64,000 nt of DNA from a virus: positions 1-64,000 of the IMG/VR virus record IMGVR_UViG_3300027734_000044; one strand, given 5' to 3'. The translations under genes and the position numbers were made by a program. The notes under the pieces are model-generated. The model was given only the letters and a program-made list of their open reading frames with translations. It made no database searches and was not told the origin of the DNA. Shown piece after piece: positions 47,160-54,533 of this stretch (within the stretch, counting starts at the first letter, position 1; each line of letters begins with the position of its first letter).

Positions 47160-47657
47160 TTATTCTGATTTAAGTTCTATAATTTCAATTAACTTGGAAA
47201 GACAAGCAAGTTCTGTTTCTTCATAGGTATCGTATGTGTCAGAAAGAATTGATTTATTCTCTGACCATTTAAAATAAAAATCATGTGCATCCTTGTTATG
47301 ACTTGAAAAATCAATTAGGAATCCCTTCTCTCTAAACCATCTAAATGCTTGTGAAAAAGTTGGTGATGAAACTTGACCTTCTTGATTATAATTTCTAACA
47401 CCATTAATTGTAGATAAACAAGTGCTTTTAGTTATTTTTACTCCGATTCCTCCTTTGTAATCTTTAAGTTCAAGTTCTGTGTAGTTTCCAAAACATTTTT
47501 CATCAAATCCAAGTTGTTTGAGTTTAACCGCCAACTCATAAGGTACAAATTCATTTTCCATATTATCCTGATTTAAAATTAAAACCCCATTTGGTATAAT
47601 ACTAAATTTGGCATCCGGATTATTATACTCATAAATTTTTTCTCTTTGGTCGTCCAT
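47160..47657 (-). CDS. Conserved protein of Bacteroidota phages
   Basis: 165 residues. 'FVPYELAVKLKQLGFDEKCFG', 'SSPTFSQAFRWFREK' and 'YEETELACLSKLIEI' form a recognisable but unnamed family common in Bacteroidota genomes and prophages. The gene starts one base after its neighbour's stop. Function unknown. Confidence 0.72.
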   Translation of the reverse strand: MDDQREKIYEYNNPDAKFSIIPNGVLILNQDNMENEFVPYELAVKLKQLGFDEKCFGNYTELELKDYKGGIGVKITKSTCLSTINGVRNYNQEGQVSSPTFSQAFRWFREKGFLIDFSSHNKDAHDFYFKWSENKSILSDTYDTYEETELACLSKLIEIIELKSE

Positions 47658-47658
47658 C

Positions 47659-47898
47659 TTATTCTATATTATTTTTATCTAATTTCGTTTCAAACATTTT
47701 CATAACCTCTTCTTGAGTATAATACCATTTCATATCCATATGAGCAGTTCCAATTAGAATTTGCCAATATCCTCCGCTAGTAAATCCTTTGTTTGATGTT
47801 ATCTTCCACCGGATCCACTTGAAAGGTATTTTAAGGTAATGTCTTTTCCGCCAATTCTTTTCTAGTATATTGCATTCTTGATATCTTCTATTCTTCAT
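47659..47898 (-). CDS. Unknown small basic protein
   Basis: 79 residues, rich in Arg, Lys and Trp at the start (NWRKRHYLKIPFKWIRWKI). It ends VMKMFETKLDKNNIE. It overlaps the previous gene by 11 bases. No family recognised. Confidence 0.55.
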   Translation of the reverse strand: MKNRRYQECNILEKNWRKRHYLKIPFKWIRWKITSNKGFTSGGYWQILIGTAHMDMKWYYTQEEVMKMFETKLDKNNIE

Positions 47899-48136
47899 CG
47901 GTTATTTTTAATATAGATGATTCAGACATTACTATCCTTTCACCTTCGCAAGTATGTATATCATAAAATCCCGAATTATATAAATTTATTCCTTTAGCCT
48001 TGATGACACTACCACTTTTAAGGGATATAGAATAACTACACCTACTTTCGTTCTCACATCCACCCATCATAAAAATAAATGATAGTAGTAGTGTTACTAA
48101 AATTAATACACCTGTGAAAAGTCTTTTACTAGGCAT
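47888..48136 (-). CDS. Lipoprotein-like protein
   Basis: 82 residues. The hydrophobic signal LFTGVLILVTLLLSFIFMM ends at a possible lipobox, MMGGC. The mature part is short and beta-rich, with two further cysteines. Overlaps its neighbours on both sides by 8-11 bases, in a tight operon. Confidence 0.62.
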   Translation of the reverse strand: MPSKRLFTGVLILVTLLLSFIFMMGGCENESRCSYSISLKSGSVIKAKGINLYNSGFYDIHTCEGERIVMSESSILKITDEE

Positions 48137-48323
48137 CTTTTTTAAGCTCCTTTAGTATGTCTTCCATTACGCATTGTAATGATGCAATTTTATGTAGTAT
48201 AAAAACTACTGATACGTCTTGGTAGTCTATTTTAATGCTACCACTTTGTTTAAGAAGCTCCTCCATAGTCTCGTGTAATTCTTCCTGAAGCTCTTCCGCT
48301 CTTTTTGTGAATCTATCTTCCAT
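48129..48323 (-). CDS. Unknown small helical protein
   Basis: 64 residues, charged helical start (RFTKRAEELQEELHETMEEL) then a hydrophobic helix (VVFILHKIASLQCVMEDIL). It could be a coiled-coil adapter. It lies 2 bases from the exonuclease gene. Confidence 0.58.
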   Translation of the reverse strand: MEDRFTKRAEELQEELHETMEELLKQSGSIKIDYQDVSVVFILHKIASLQCVMEDILKELKKDA

Positions 48324-48325
48324 AA

Positions 48326-49000
48326 TTAATAATTTTTTCTAAGTAATTCAACTACGTCCCATGCATCTTCTAAAGCATCATGAGAAACTATTCCAGTAAC
48401 GCCTGCTCTCTTTTTACACTCAAATAAACCTGGTAGAGATTCGTCATTTTTCCAGTCAATAAATAATAAAGATGGATCAATGATTCTTTGTCGTATTCTA
48501 AAAACCTGTTTCCATCTTGGTAGCTTTTCTAAAAATAGCTTATCAAACGTAGCGAAGTTTTTTCCAGCACAAGTGATATGAACTTTAGGCATGCTTGAAG
48601 TTAGCATGGGATATCTAACTCCGTTAACTACCTTAGATGTTTTTGTGAGATAATCAGGATCCAGTTCAACAAGTCCATTTATATAACAGAATTGATAAAG
48701 AGCTTCCACTACTTCTGACTCATCTAAGAATATCATTCCTGTCATTTGAACCATATCGTTCTTCTCGTCTTGGTCCTTTGCAGTTTGGTAATGAACTATC
48801 TTTTTAATAAGCTCCCTGTTCATGTTGATAGCAAACATGCTTCCAGATATACTTTCTCTCTTGATTGCAATATGAATTTTTGGGATATCTTCAAAAGGCA
48901 ATGGATTATTACTGTCTTCTATAATAGCAGCTATTGATAGCACCTGATCATTCTCAGTATCAAGCCCGGTTGTTTCTACATCTATTGAAATGTATTTCAT
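48326..49000 (-). CDS. DEDDh 3'-5' exonuclease (DnaQ-like)
   Basis: 224 residues. ExoI 'ISIDVETTGLD' (residues 4-14) gives the D and E. ExoII is at 'GKNFATFDKLFLEKL' (D near 157). ExoIII is 'VSHDALEDAWDVVELL' (H and D near 207-211). The order and spacing fit a DnaQ/RNase T type exonuclease. It could edit DNA ends or supply proofreading, interesting because the polymerase gene in this window lacks an exonuclease part. It overlaps the transglycosylase start by 4 bases. Confidence 0.82.
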   Translation of the reverse strand: MKYISIDVETTGLDTENDQVLSIAAIIEDSNNPLPFEDIPKIHIAIKRESISGSMFAINMNRELIKKIVHYQTAKDQDEKNDMVQMTGMIFLDESEVVEALYQFCYINGLVELDPDYLTKTSKVVNGVRYPMLTSSMPKVHITCAGKNFATFDKLFLEKLPRWKQVFRIRQRIIDPSLLFIDWKNDESLPGLFECKKRAGVTGIVSHDALEDAWDVVELLRKNY

Positions 49001-49569
49001 TTATTTTTTGGGTTAAAATTAAAAACTTTTTCAGCATATCCATTGACACATGGAGTTCCTGTGTTGTAGCATCCAAATACTATTTTCCAGTTTCCGTATT
49101 TGTCATGAAGCTTCCTAAGTAACTTCATAGATGTTTCCACGTTAAGATCTATATTAGATATAAGATCTTCCGTTGGTACAGATCTACCCCATATCATATT
49201 AGCAGTGCTAGGCATAATTTGCATAGGACCTAAAGCACCAACATAAGATTTTTGTTCGGGATTATAATTCCAATGGAAAGGTCCTTCGTATCTAGTCTCT
49301 GCGTAAGCTATTCCTAAAGCATACCTAAGGGGTATATTATACTTTTCCGCATATTTTTCTATAGTAGAAAACATCCTAATTGCAATAGGCTGTCTCTCGT
49401 ACATAGATCCCTCAGAATAAGTCAAATCCTCTCCCCGTTCTATTTTACCAACAGATAAAAAATGTCTAAGAGGAATAGTAAGCAGCCCTATAAAAACAAG
49501 GGCTGCAAAAAAAGAAACCCTAATCTTTAGATTAAGGGTTCTGGTATTCTGATTGAATTCTGGTTGCAT
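48997..49569 (-). CDS. Lytic transglycosylase (SLT type) with N-terminal anchor
   Basis: 190 residues from the ATG at 49569 (a start at 49614 is also open). One membrane span near 18-35 (VSFFAALVFIGLLTIPL). The SLT domain includes the catalytic glutamate in IAYAETRYEG, the signature GALGPMQIMPSTA and YGNWKIVFGCYNTG. It cuts the glycan strands of peptidoglycan. With an anchor it may act in host lysis rather than in the virion. The start overlaps the previous gene and a terminator-like hairpin. Confidence 0.85.
   Translation of the reverse strand: MQPEFNQNTRTLNLKIRVSFFAALVFIGLLTIPLRHFLSVGKIERGEDLTYSEGSMYERQPIAIRMFSTIEKYAEKYNIPLRYALGIAYAETRYEGPFHWNYNPEQKSYVGALGPMQIMPSTANMIWGRSVPTEDLISNIDLNVETSMKLLRKLHDKYGNWKIVFGCYNTGTPCVNGYAEKVFNFNPKNK
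49508..49541 (-). terminator. Terminator-like hairpin inside the transglycosylase start region
   Basis: AACCCTTAATCT/AGATTAGGGTT followed by TTTTTTT on the minus strand, at the 3' end of 49532-49855 and inside the next coding region. A second stem, GCAGCCC/GGGCTGC, follows at 49482-49506. Confidence 0.6.
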
Positions 49570-49855
49570 ACAAGTTAAATATTGATTGTCCAATTGAATC
49601 CTGATAAATTTCATATTCCCCAGTGGTACGATCTATAATCATAAGCTCGTTACGCTCGTTTATAGCTACTGAGGTTTCTTTTATTGTTTTAGTCACTTTA
49701 GGTGACGAACAATCAGCTTTATCCCTTTCCCTTGTACTGTAGTGATACAATTCAGACAAAATGTAGCCCAGTGCTACTAAACATACAAATCCGAGGATCC
49801 TTGCTGTTTCTTTTAAGACCTTAGAAGCCTTTCCTAACAATTCTTGCTTTTCCAT
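49532..49855 (-). CDS. Unknown single-span membrane protein
   Basis: 107 residues. Basic N-terminus, a membrane span at 22-40 (LGFVCLVALGYILSELY), then a soluble domain (MIIDRTTGEYEIYQDSIGQ). It overlaps the transglycosylase gene and may be its lysis partner (spanin- or holin-like), as inferred only from position. Confidence 0.6.
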   Translation of the reverse strand: MEKQELLGKASKVLKETARILGFVCLVALGYILSELYHYSTRERDKADCSSPKVTKTIKETSVAINERNELMIIDRTTGEYEIYQDSIGQSIFNLYATRIQSEYQNP

Positions 49856-49878
49856 AATCTCATTTTTTTAAGTTTAAA

Positions 49879-49915
49879 CAAAGATAATAGAAAAATCTAG
49901 AATAAAAAAATGATT
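49879..49915 (-). promoter_or_regulatory. Class A promoter, weak
   Basis: AATCAT, N23, TATCTTTG; serves 49855 and probably the operon down to clpP. Confidence 0.5.
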
Positions 49916-49923
49916 TTAGAAAT

Positions 49924-50196
49924 TTACAGTTCTAAATTAATTTTAGTTTTATGACAATCTGATTTAAGATCCTCAGGAATTCCCTTAGCCATATCAAAAA
50001 AGAACTTAGGAACTTTTCCACATTGTTTACAAGTGACAATTTCAGCAGGCAATAATTCCTCCTTTCCCGAAGGGCTCATTAACGGGGAAAGTCTTTTGAA
50101 TAACATAGATGATTCCCATAACATGTTACCACCTTCACATTTGATCCAAGGTGTATCTGACATATCCACCTTTACTTGTTGTTGATTTTCTTGCAT
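49924..50196 (-). CDS. Unknown protein with zinc-ribbon motif
   Basis: 90 residues. CKQCGKVPK (residues 59-67) with a later DCH (near 83) could bind zinc. It lies 2 bases behind 50199-50555. No family recognised. Confidence 0.6.
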   Translation of the reverse strand: MQENQQQVKVDMSDTPWIKCEGGNMLWESSMLFKRLSPLMSPSGKEELLPAEIVTCKQCGKVPKFFFDMAKGIPEDLKSDCHKTKINLEL

Positions 50197-50198
50197 TT

Positions 50199-50555
50199 TT
50201 ATTGAATTAAATTTTTGTATTGCTCATACTTGATTCCCCATTTCTCAGAGAAAAGCAATTTATACTTCTCGACAGGTTCAATATGATTTTCCTCGTTGTT
50301 TTTATTATTAGTAACTCTTAGAAGCTTAACAAGATCGAATATAAAATCATCTCCCTCTTTAAAAGCTTCAAAGAATAGAGATCTAAGGTCTTCTTTTAAT
50401 GGAGAGTATGATTTTAAAAAATCAGAAGATTCAGTATCATTTAGAAAATAAGCATCCGGACCAAGCATCCAATTATCAAAACTACGAAAATCCCGTGTAC
50501 CCCCAGCGTAATCTTTAATTTTTTCCCAGTTGAAAAACCTTTTGTTAAATGACAT
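50199..50555 (-). CDS. Unknown acidic helical protein
   Basis: 118 residues, MSFNKRFFNWEKIKDYAGG then acidic helices (FFEAFKEGDDFIFDLVKLL). It is preceded by a class B promoter, so it is expected late. The basic first 20 residues have no xxE site and are not a packaging leader. Confidence 0.6.
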   Translation of the reverse strand: MSFNKRFFNWEKIKDYAGGTRDFRSFDNWMLGPDAYFLNDTESSDFLKSYSPLKEDLRSLFFEAFKEGDDFIFDLVKLLRVTNNKNNEENHIEPVEKYKLLFSEKWGIKYEQYKNLIQ

Positions 50556-50575
50556 TTTTGAGTGTTTTACCTTTA

Positions 50576-50585
50576 CTTTTATATC
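50576..50585 (-). promoter_or_regulatory. Class B (late-type) promoter
   Basis: GATATAAAAG about 20 bases before the ATG at 50555. Confidence 0.45.
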
Positions 50586-50615
50586 TCTATGAGAAAGGTA
50601 AGTTTCGCAATGTAT

Positions 50616-51053
50616 TTATTTAAGAGAAAGAAGATACATTAATTTAGAAACAGAAGCGATAAGCTCATCAGTTAAATTCTGAAGATCAGACTTATCAAAC
50701 ATTTCTCTCATTGCATTTAAACAATCAAGAATAGATTTTAGCCATTGCATAGGATCAACAGATCCAAAACTTCCAAATTCAAAAGTACCGCCAAAGTTTA
50801 TTCTTGAGTTGTAACCTTGATATGATTCAACTAAAGCATCTAATCCTTCAGATATAGATTCATAAGTCATACCATAAGCATTGTGCTGCGCATAGGATTC
50901 CGTTCCCCAGTGCATAATTTTAAGCTGTGCTTGGAAAACCAATAAATTTATAAAGTGATCGTTTATATCGTTAGAAGATCCTAGTGTTTTAACGTTAATC
51001 TCTAAATCGCTAGGTACAAATGCGCCAGTTTCTTTATATTCGTCGAAAGTCAT
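50616..51053 (-). CDS. DUF5856-type, Dps/ferritin-like helical protein
   Basis: 145 residues. 'LLVFQAQLKIMHWGTESYAQHNAYGM' followed by 'SEGLDALVESYQGY' resembles the first half of Dps-like four-helix bundles (H..W....G...H). A phage family of this type (DUF5856) is known, with unknown function. The helices would pack as a bundle, but the metal ligands of true Dps are incomplete. Confidence 0.65.
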   Translation of the reverse strand: MTFDEYKETGAFVPSDLEINVKTLGSSNDINDHFINLLVFQAQLKIMHWGTESYAQHNAYGMTYESISEGLDALVESYQGYNSRINFGGTFEFGSFGSVDPMQWLKSILDCLNAMREMFDKSDLQNLTDELIASVSKLMYLLSLK

Positions 51054-51066
51054 TTTAATGTTTTCT

Positions 51067-51076
51067 TCTATATATC
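51067..51076 (-). promoter_or_regulatory. Class B (late-type) promoter
   Basis: GATATATAGA about 14 bases before the ATG at 51053. Confidence 0.5.
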
Positions 51077-51083
51077 CCTATTA

Positions 51084-52253
51084 TTAAAATAAGGCTCTTA
51101 CTAGAAGAAGGTTCGGAGAAAGAGGAGTATATCCCATCGCTTCAATGAATCTATTGATAGGATCTAGAATAACTCTGTTAAATTGCTCGTCAAAATCTAC
51201 GGGAGGAGCTAATTCGTATGGGTATGATCCATTAAGATATCCAAATACATTATTTTCTCTTTCGTTGTTAACCTTAACATAATAGAACTTAATCTTTTCT
51301 GATGATCTGATTAAGCTGTACTTGGCTTTATGCTTGGAGTTATTAAGAATATAATTGTGATATCCTGCAGCTCTAACGTGCATTGGACATCCTTTTGCTA
51401 CCTCGAAATTAGTAGTATCATTAACAATGAACTTTTCTATGTTGTTAACTGAAGTACCGATAGAGATTTGATCAGGCTTCTGTATCTTAAACTCATTTTT
51501 AATGTCCTTTAAGATCTTAACGAACTCCCGTATATCAAAATCCTTACCTTTCTCGAAAATGTGTCTTAAAAGGAACGTAAGCTTCTCTCTAGCAAAAGGA
51601 GCAGTACCTCCCTGAGCTAATTCAATACCGGTAGATTTAATTTTAGAAAGTCTAGGAAATAGATCCTTATTCGGATCTTGCCATGCGATGTGAAGTACGT
51701 ATTTCTTTTTACCTAAGAAAATACCTGCATATGATAAGCTCTCAAGCTCAAAATCCTGATAGTTATCAGTATTCCATTTAGTAGCATAGATATCATAGCA
51801 TTTCTTAATATATTCCTTTAATCTGAACTCATTAAGTCTTTTGACAAATTCATAAGCTTCGTAATTAAACTCGCAAGAGTCCATTACTGCACCAAGGTTG
51901 ATATAATTGGAATCGGTATCTCCGTAGATGATAAAATCTAGATTAAGCTTCCTTACATTCTTAACTTCCATTTTTTCATGTAGCTCAGTATCTAGATGCC
52001 ACATGTCATTAAAATATCTGTTAACTATCTTCTCAGCAAATTTCCAAATATCCTGTCCCTGTAATGTTACGCTTTCTGCAACATCGGTGTTGAACATAGC
52101 AAAATACTGATTTCCTGTCGCTCCGTATATACTGTTAAGAGTTAATTTAATTCCCTGTTCAGTATTATAGAAATCAGAAGATTGTTGCTTTAAAATTGCG
52201 AGTCTTTCTTTTAACTCATCAAGACCCATTGATGAATAATCTAGTTCTTCCAT
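51084..52253 (-). CDS. Family B DNA polymerase, C-terminal (palm/thumb) fragment
   Basis: 389 residues. Motif B 'KLTLNSIYGATGNQYFAMFN' lies at residues 35-54 and motif C 'YGDTDSNYINLG' near 110. The thumb region with KxKxTG-like 'KSTGIELAQGGTAPF' follows. Motif A (DxxSLYPS) and the exonuclease domain are missing. The first 30 residues (MEELDYSSMGLDELKERL) look like a proper start. This is one half of a split T4-type polymerase; the other half is not in the window. It lies directly downstream of the clamp. Confidence 0.85.
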   Translation of the reverse strand: MEELDYSSMGLDELKERLAILKQQSSDFYNTEQGIKLTLNSIYGATGNQYFAMFNTDVAESVTLQGQDIWKFAEKIVNRYFNDMWHLDTELHEKMEVKNVRKLNLDFIIYGDTDSNYINLGAVMDSCEFNYEAYEFVKRLNEFRLKEYIKKCYDIYATKWNTDNYQDFELESLSYAGIFLGKKKYVLHIAWQDPNKDLFPRLSKIKSTGIELAQGGTAPFAREKLTFLLRHIFEKGKDFDIREFVKILKDIKNEFKIQKPDQISIGTSVNNIEKFIVNDTTNFEVAKGCPMHVRAAGYHNYILNNSKHKAKYSLIRSSEKIKFYYVKVNNERENNVFGYLNGSYPYELAPPVDFDEQFNRVILDPINRFIEAMGYTPLSPNLLLVRALF

Positions 52254-52254
52254 A

Positions 52255-53022
52255 TTATATTTCCACTAACCCTATTGCAATCATTGAATCAGACTCAGTT
52301 GATTTAACAAGAATTCTATTCTCGTGAAAATGAATTTCAGAGCTTTCTTGATCTATGTAAGAGAATTGATTTTTATAGATTGTGTATACGCTAGGTGAAG
52401 TAAATCCATTAGGGGTTTTTCCCTTAATGATTTGATACTGGAATGAGTTACCTCTAATGGTTACTCCATTTTCCTCAATGTCGAAGTTAAGTAATTCCTC
52501 ATTGTTCGTTTCGATACCTGTTAATGAAGATATCTTCTGAAAGCTCTCTTTTGATATTTCAAAATTAACTTCAGATCCTTCTGTGGAGTGTATTGATTTT
52601 TGAATGTTATCATCAATATATGCTAATAGACTAATATCAGCACATTTAACAAAAATGTTTAAAGACGATGACGAAAACTTAAGACTTGTAGCAATTAAAT
52701 ATCCCTCATAAGGCTGTGATTCCACGATAAGATTAAGTTCTTCCTCTGGTCCAAAGTATTTAAACACATCAATTAATTTACTAATCTCAAGAACTCCTAT
52801 CTTTAATCGATTGGACGGAAATTCGCCTTCTAGTATATCATTGGTGTCTACGTTAACATATTTGATTACAGATTTATCTGGCGTTCTAACTTTAGCAAAT
52901 AAATTGCTTCCTTCAATCTCCAGGGGAACACTCTTGTCAACAAGTTTTAGCTTTTTAAGAAATGCTATAAAATTGTTTGAGTTAGTAATTTTAAAATTTA
53001 AAGTTGGTGTTTTCTTACTCAT
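52255..53022 (-). CDS. Probable DNA polymerase sliding clamp (gp45-like)
   Basis: 255 residues, close to T4 gp45 (228). The sequence is diverged. Two similar beta-rich halves are visible, starting TLNFKITNSNNFIAFLKKL and SEVNFEISKESFQKISSL, as expected of a two-domain clamp protein that forms a trimer. It ends IAIGLVEI. It lies between the polymerase fragment and topoisomerase genes, which supports the call. It could be another beta-clamp relative. Confidence 0.6.
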   Translation of the reverse strand: MSKKTPTLNFKITNSNNFIAFLKKLKLVDKSVPLEIEGSNLFAKVRTPDKSVIKYVNVDTNDILEGEFPSNRLKIGVLEISKLIDVFKYFGPEEELNLIVESQPYEGYLIATSLKFSSSSLNIFVKCADISLLAYIDDNIQKSIHSTEGSEVNFEISKESFQKISSLTGIETNNEELLNFDIEENGVTIRGNSFQYQIIKGKTPNGFTSPSVYTIYKNQFSYIDQESSEIHFHENRILVKSTESDSMIAIGLVEI

Positions 53023-54424
53023 TTTCTATATTTAATTCAGTTGTTTCTTCTGTTTCTTCTTCTATTTCTTCCAAGTCAAAAATTCTAATTCCGTTGTGAA
53101 ATTCCTCCTTAACGTCTCCTAATAAAGAAGTTGTTTTTGAATTTTTCCTTCCTAAAGAAGCATGGTATTTCTCCGCTCCTTTAGATTTAGTCTTTTGAAC
53201 TTTTATCTCCTGGATCTTATTCTTTATAGCCTCTTTTATTGATTTAATTTCTTCAGAAGTCTTAATTATTTCCTCTTTTGTCAATTTAGTTAGTGGTATC
53301 GATTCAAGCCTTCTTGATATCTCCCTCTTATAACTAGAAAGAAATTTGTCAACTTCCTCTGACGATCTTTTCTTATCCGACATGAATGTTAGGAATTTTA
53401 GCTTAGCTTCTAAAAATTCTAGATCATTCTGTAAATATAATAGATCCCTTTCAAATCTTTTTAATATTGTTAGCTCTCTGTGAACAATAAAATCTTCTAA
53501 ATAGTCTTCTATACATTCATACTCTAAAACACTTCCATCTCTAACAAATACAATATTTTCTGTGACAATCTGTTTAGTTTCCTTTGCTACAAGAAAACAT
53601 ATGTCTTTAAATTCTTGATCTGTACATCTAAATTTTATTGATATTTTAACATCCTCCGTAGAGAAATTATCCATCTTGTAATTAATGCCACTTCTTTCTA
53701 ATAAGCTATTTAACCTAATAAAGAAAGACTCATATCTTTGTAAAGGAGAAATAGAATTAATCTTAAATGTTCTAGTTGCTAAGTCCATTTCGACATCACC
53801 CTCTATTAACCAAGCGGATCTTAAAGAATCCATCTTTGATATCTTTCCTTTAAACCCCCTGAAATATGGTTTTAGCTTTTTAGTTTTATTCCCTTCTAGA
53901 TATGTAACGATCTCCTCAGGCTTTCTTGGTAGGATATTAGATTTATATCCAACAGCAATACCAACTATATGTGTTGATATACCAACTGGATAATCAACAT
54001 GGATCCAATCAAATCCCCCTTCCTCGTTAGGAATATTAAGATCCTTGTATTTTTCTATAATGTCCTTATACTTCGGAGATATTTTTACTTGAGTATATCT
54101 GGGAGCAGAAGGTACCGGATTTACTGGAGTACCAAAAAATCCATCTCCTAATAATATCTGATCTGAACACGAGAAAGGTCTAGCTAATTTAGATATTGCC
54201 TGAGCCATAGAAGAATCCCCGTGGTGATAGAGTCCTGTACTAAATACTTCACCAATTACACCAACAGTCTTTTTAAAAATGCTTGGTGAATTTTGAAGTA
54301 TTAATCTTTGAACAGGAGTTAAAGCATCGTAGAAATTAGGAATACCTCTGCTTTGTATTACATACAGAGCATATTTCCTATAATCAGTATTGATCTGATC
54401 TGATATTGTTATTGTATTACTCAC
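53015..54424 (-). CDS. Type II DNA topoisomerase, medium subunit (gp52-like)
   Basis: 469 residues. 'YALYVIQSRGIPNFYDALTPVQ' corresponds to the winged-helix entry of GyrA/ParC. The catalytic tyrosine is in SAPRYTQVKI (near 112). 'GVIGEVFSTGLYHHGDSSMAQA' also matches. T4 gp52 (442 residues) has the same size and lacks the GyrA beta-pinwheel, as here. It works with the ATPase subunit at 59197-60984 to relax and decatenate DNA. It ends in a glutamate-rich tail that overlaps the clamp start by 8 bases. Confidence 0.88.
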   Translation of the reverse strand: MSNTITISDQINTDYRKYALYVIQSRGIPNFYDALTPVQRLILQNSPSIFKKTVGVIGEVFSTGLYHHGDSSMAQAISKLARPFSCSDQILLGDGFFGTPVNPVPSAPRYTQVKISPKYKDIIEKYKDLNIPNEEGGFDWIHVDYPVGISTHIVGIAVGYKSNILPRKPEEIVTYLEGNKTKKLKPYFRGFKGKISKMDSLRSAWLIEGDVEMDLATRTFKINSISPLQRYESFFIRLNSLLERSGINYKMDNFSTEDVKISIKFRCTDQEFKDICFLVAKETKQIVTENIVFVRDGSVLEYECIEDYLEDFIVHRELTILKRFERDLLYLQNDLEFLEAKLKFLTFMSDKKRSSEEVDKFLSSYKREISRRLESIPLTKLTKEEIIKTSEEIKSIKEAIKNKIQEIKVQKTKSKGAEKYHASLGRKNSKTTSLLGDVKEEFHNGIRIFDLEEIEEETEETTELNIENE

Positions 54425-54478
54425 TAAAATTACCTTTACTTTTTGTACGGTAATTAATGAATAAAGTTTCTATTATAG

Positions 54479-54533
54479 GATTCTTCCTAGATTTTTTAAT
54501 CCTCGGTGATTCTTCCTAGATTTTTTAATCCTC
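54479..54533 (-). repeat. 26-base direct repeat at the end of the transpeptidase-like gene
   Basis: Two copies of GATTCTTCCTAGATTTTTTA(ATCCTC), at 54479-54504 and 54508-54533. In the minus direction the upstream copy codes the end of the protein (LKNLGRI) and the second lies at or after the stop in another frame. Confidence 0.85.
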
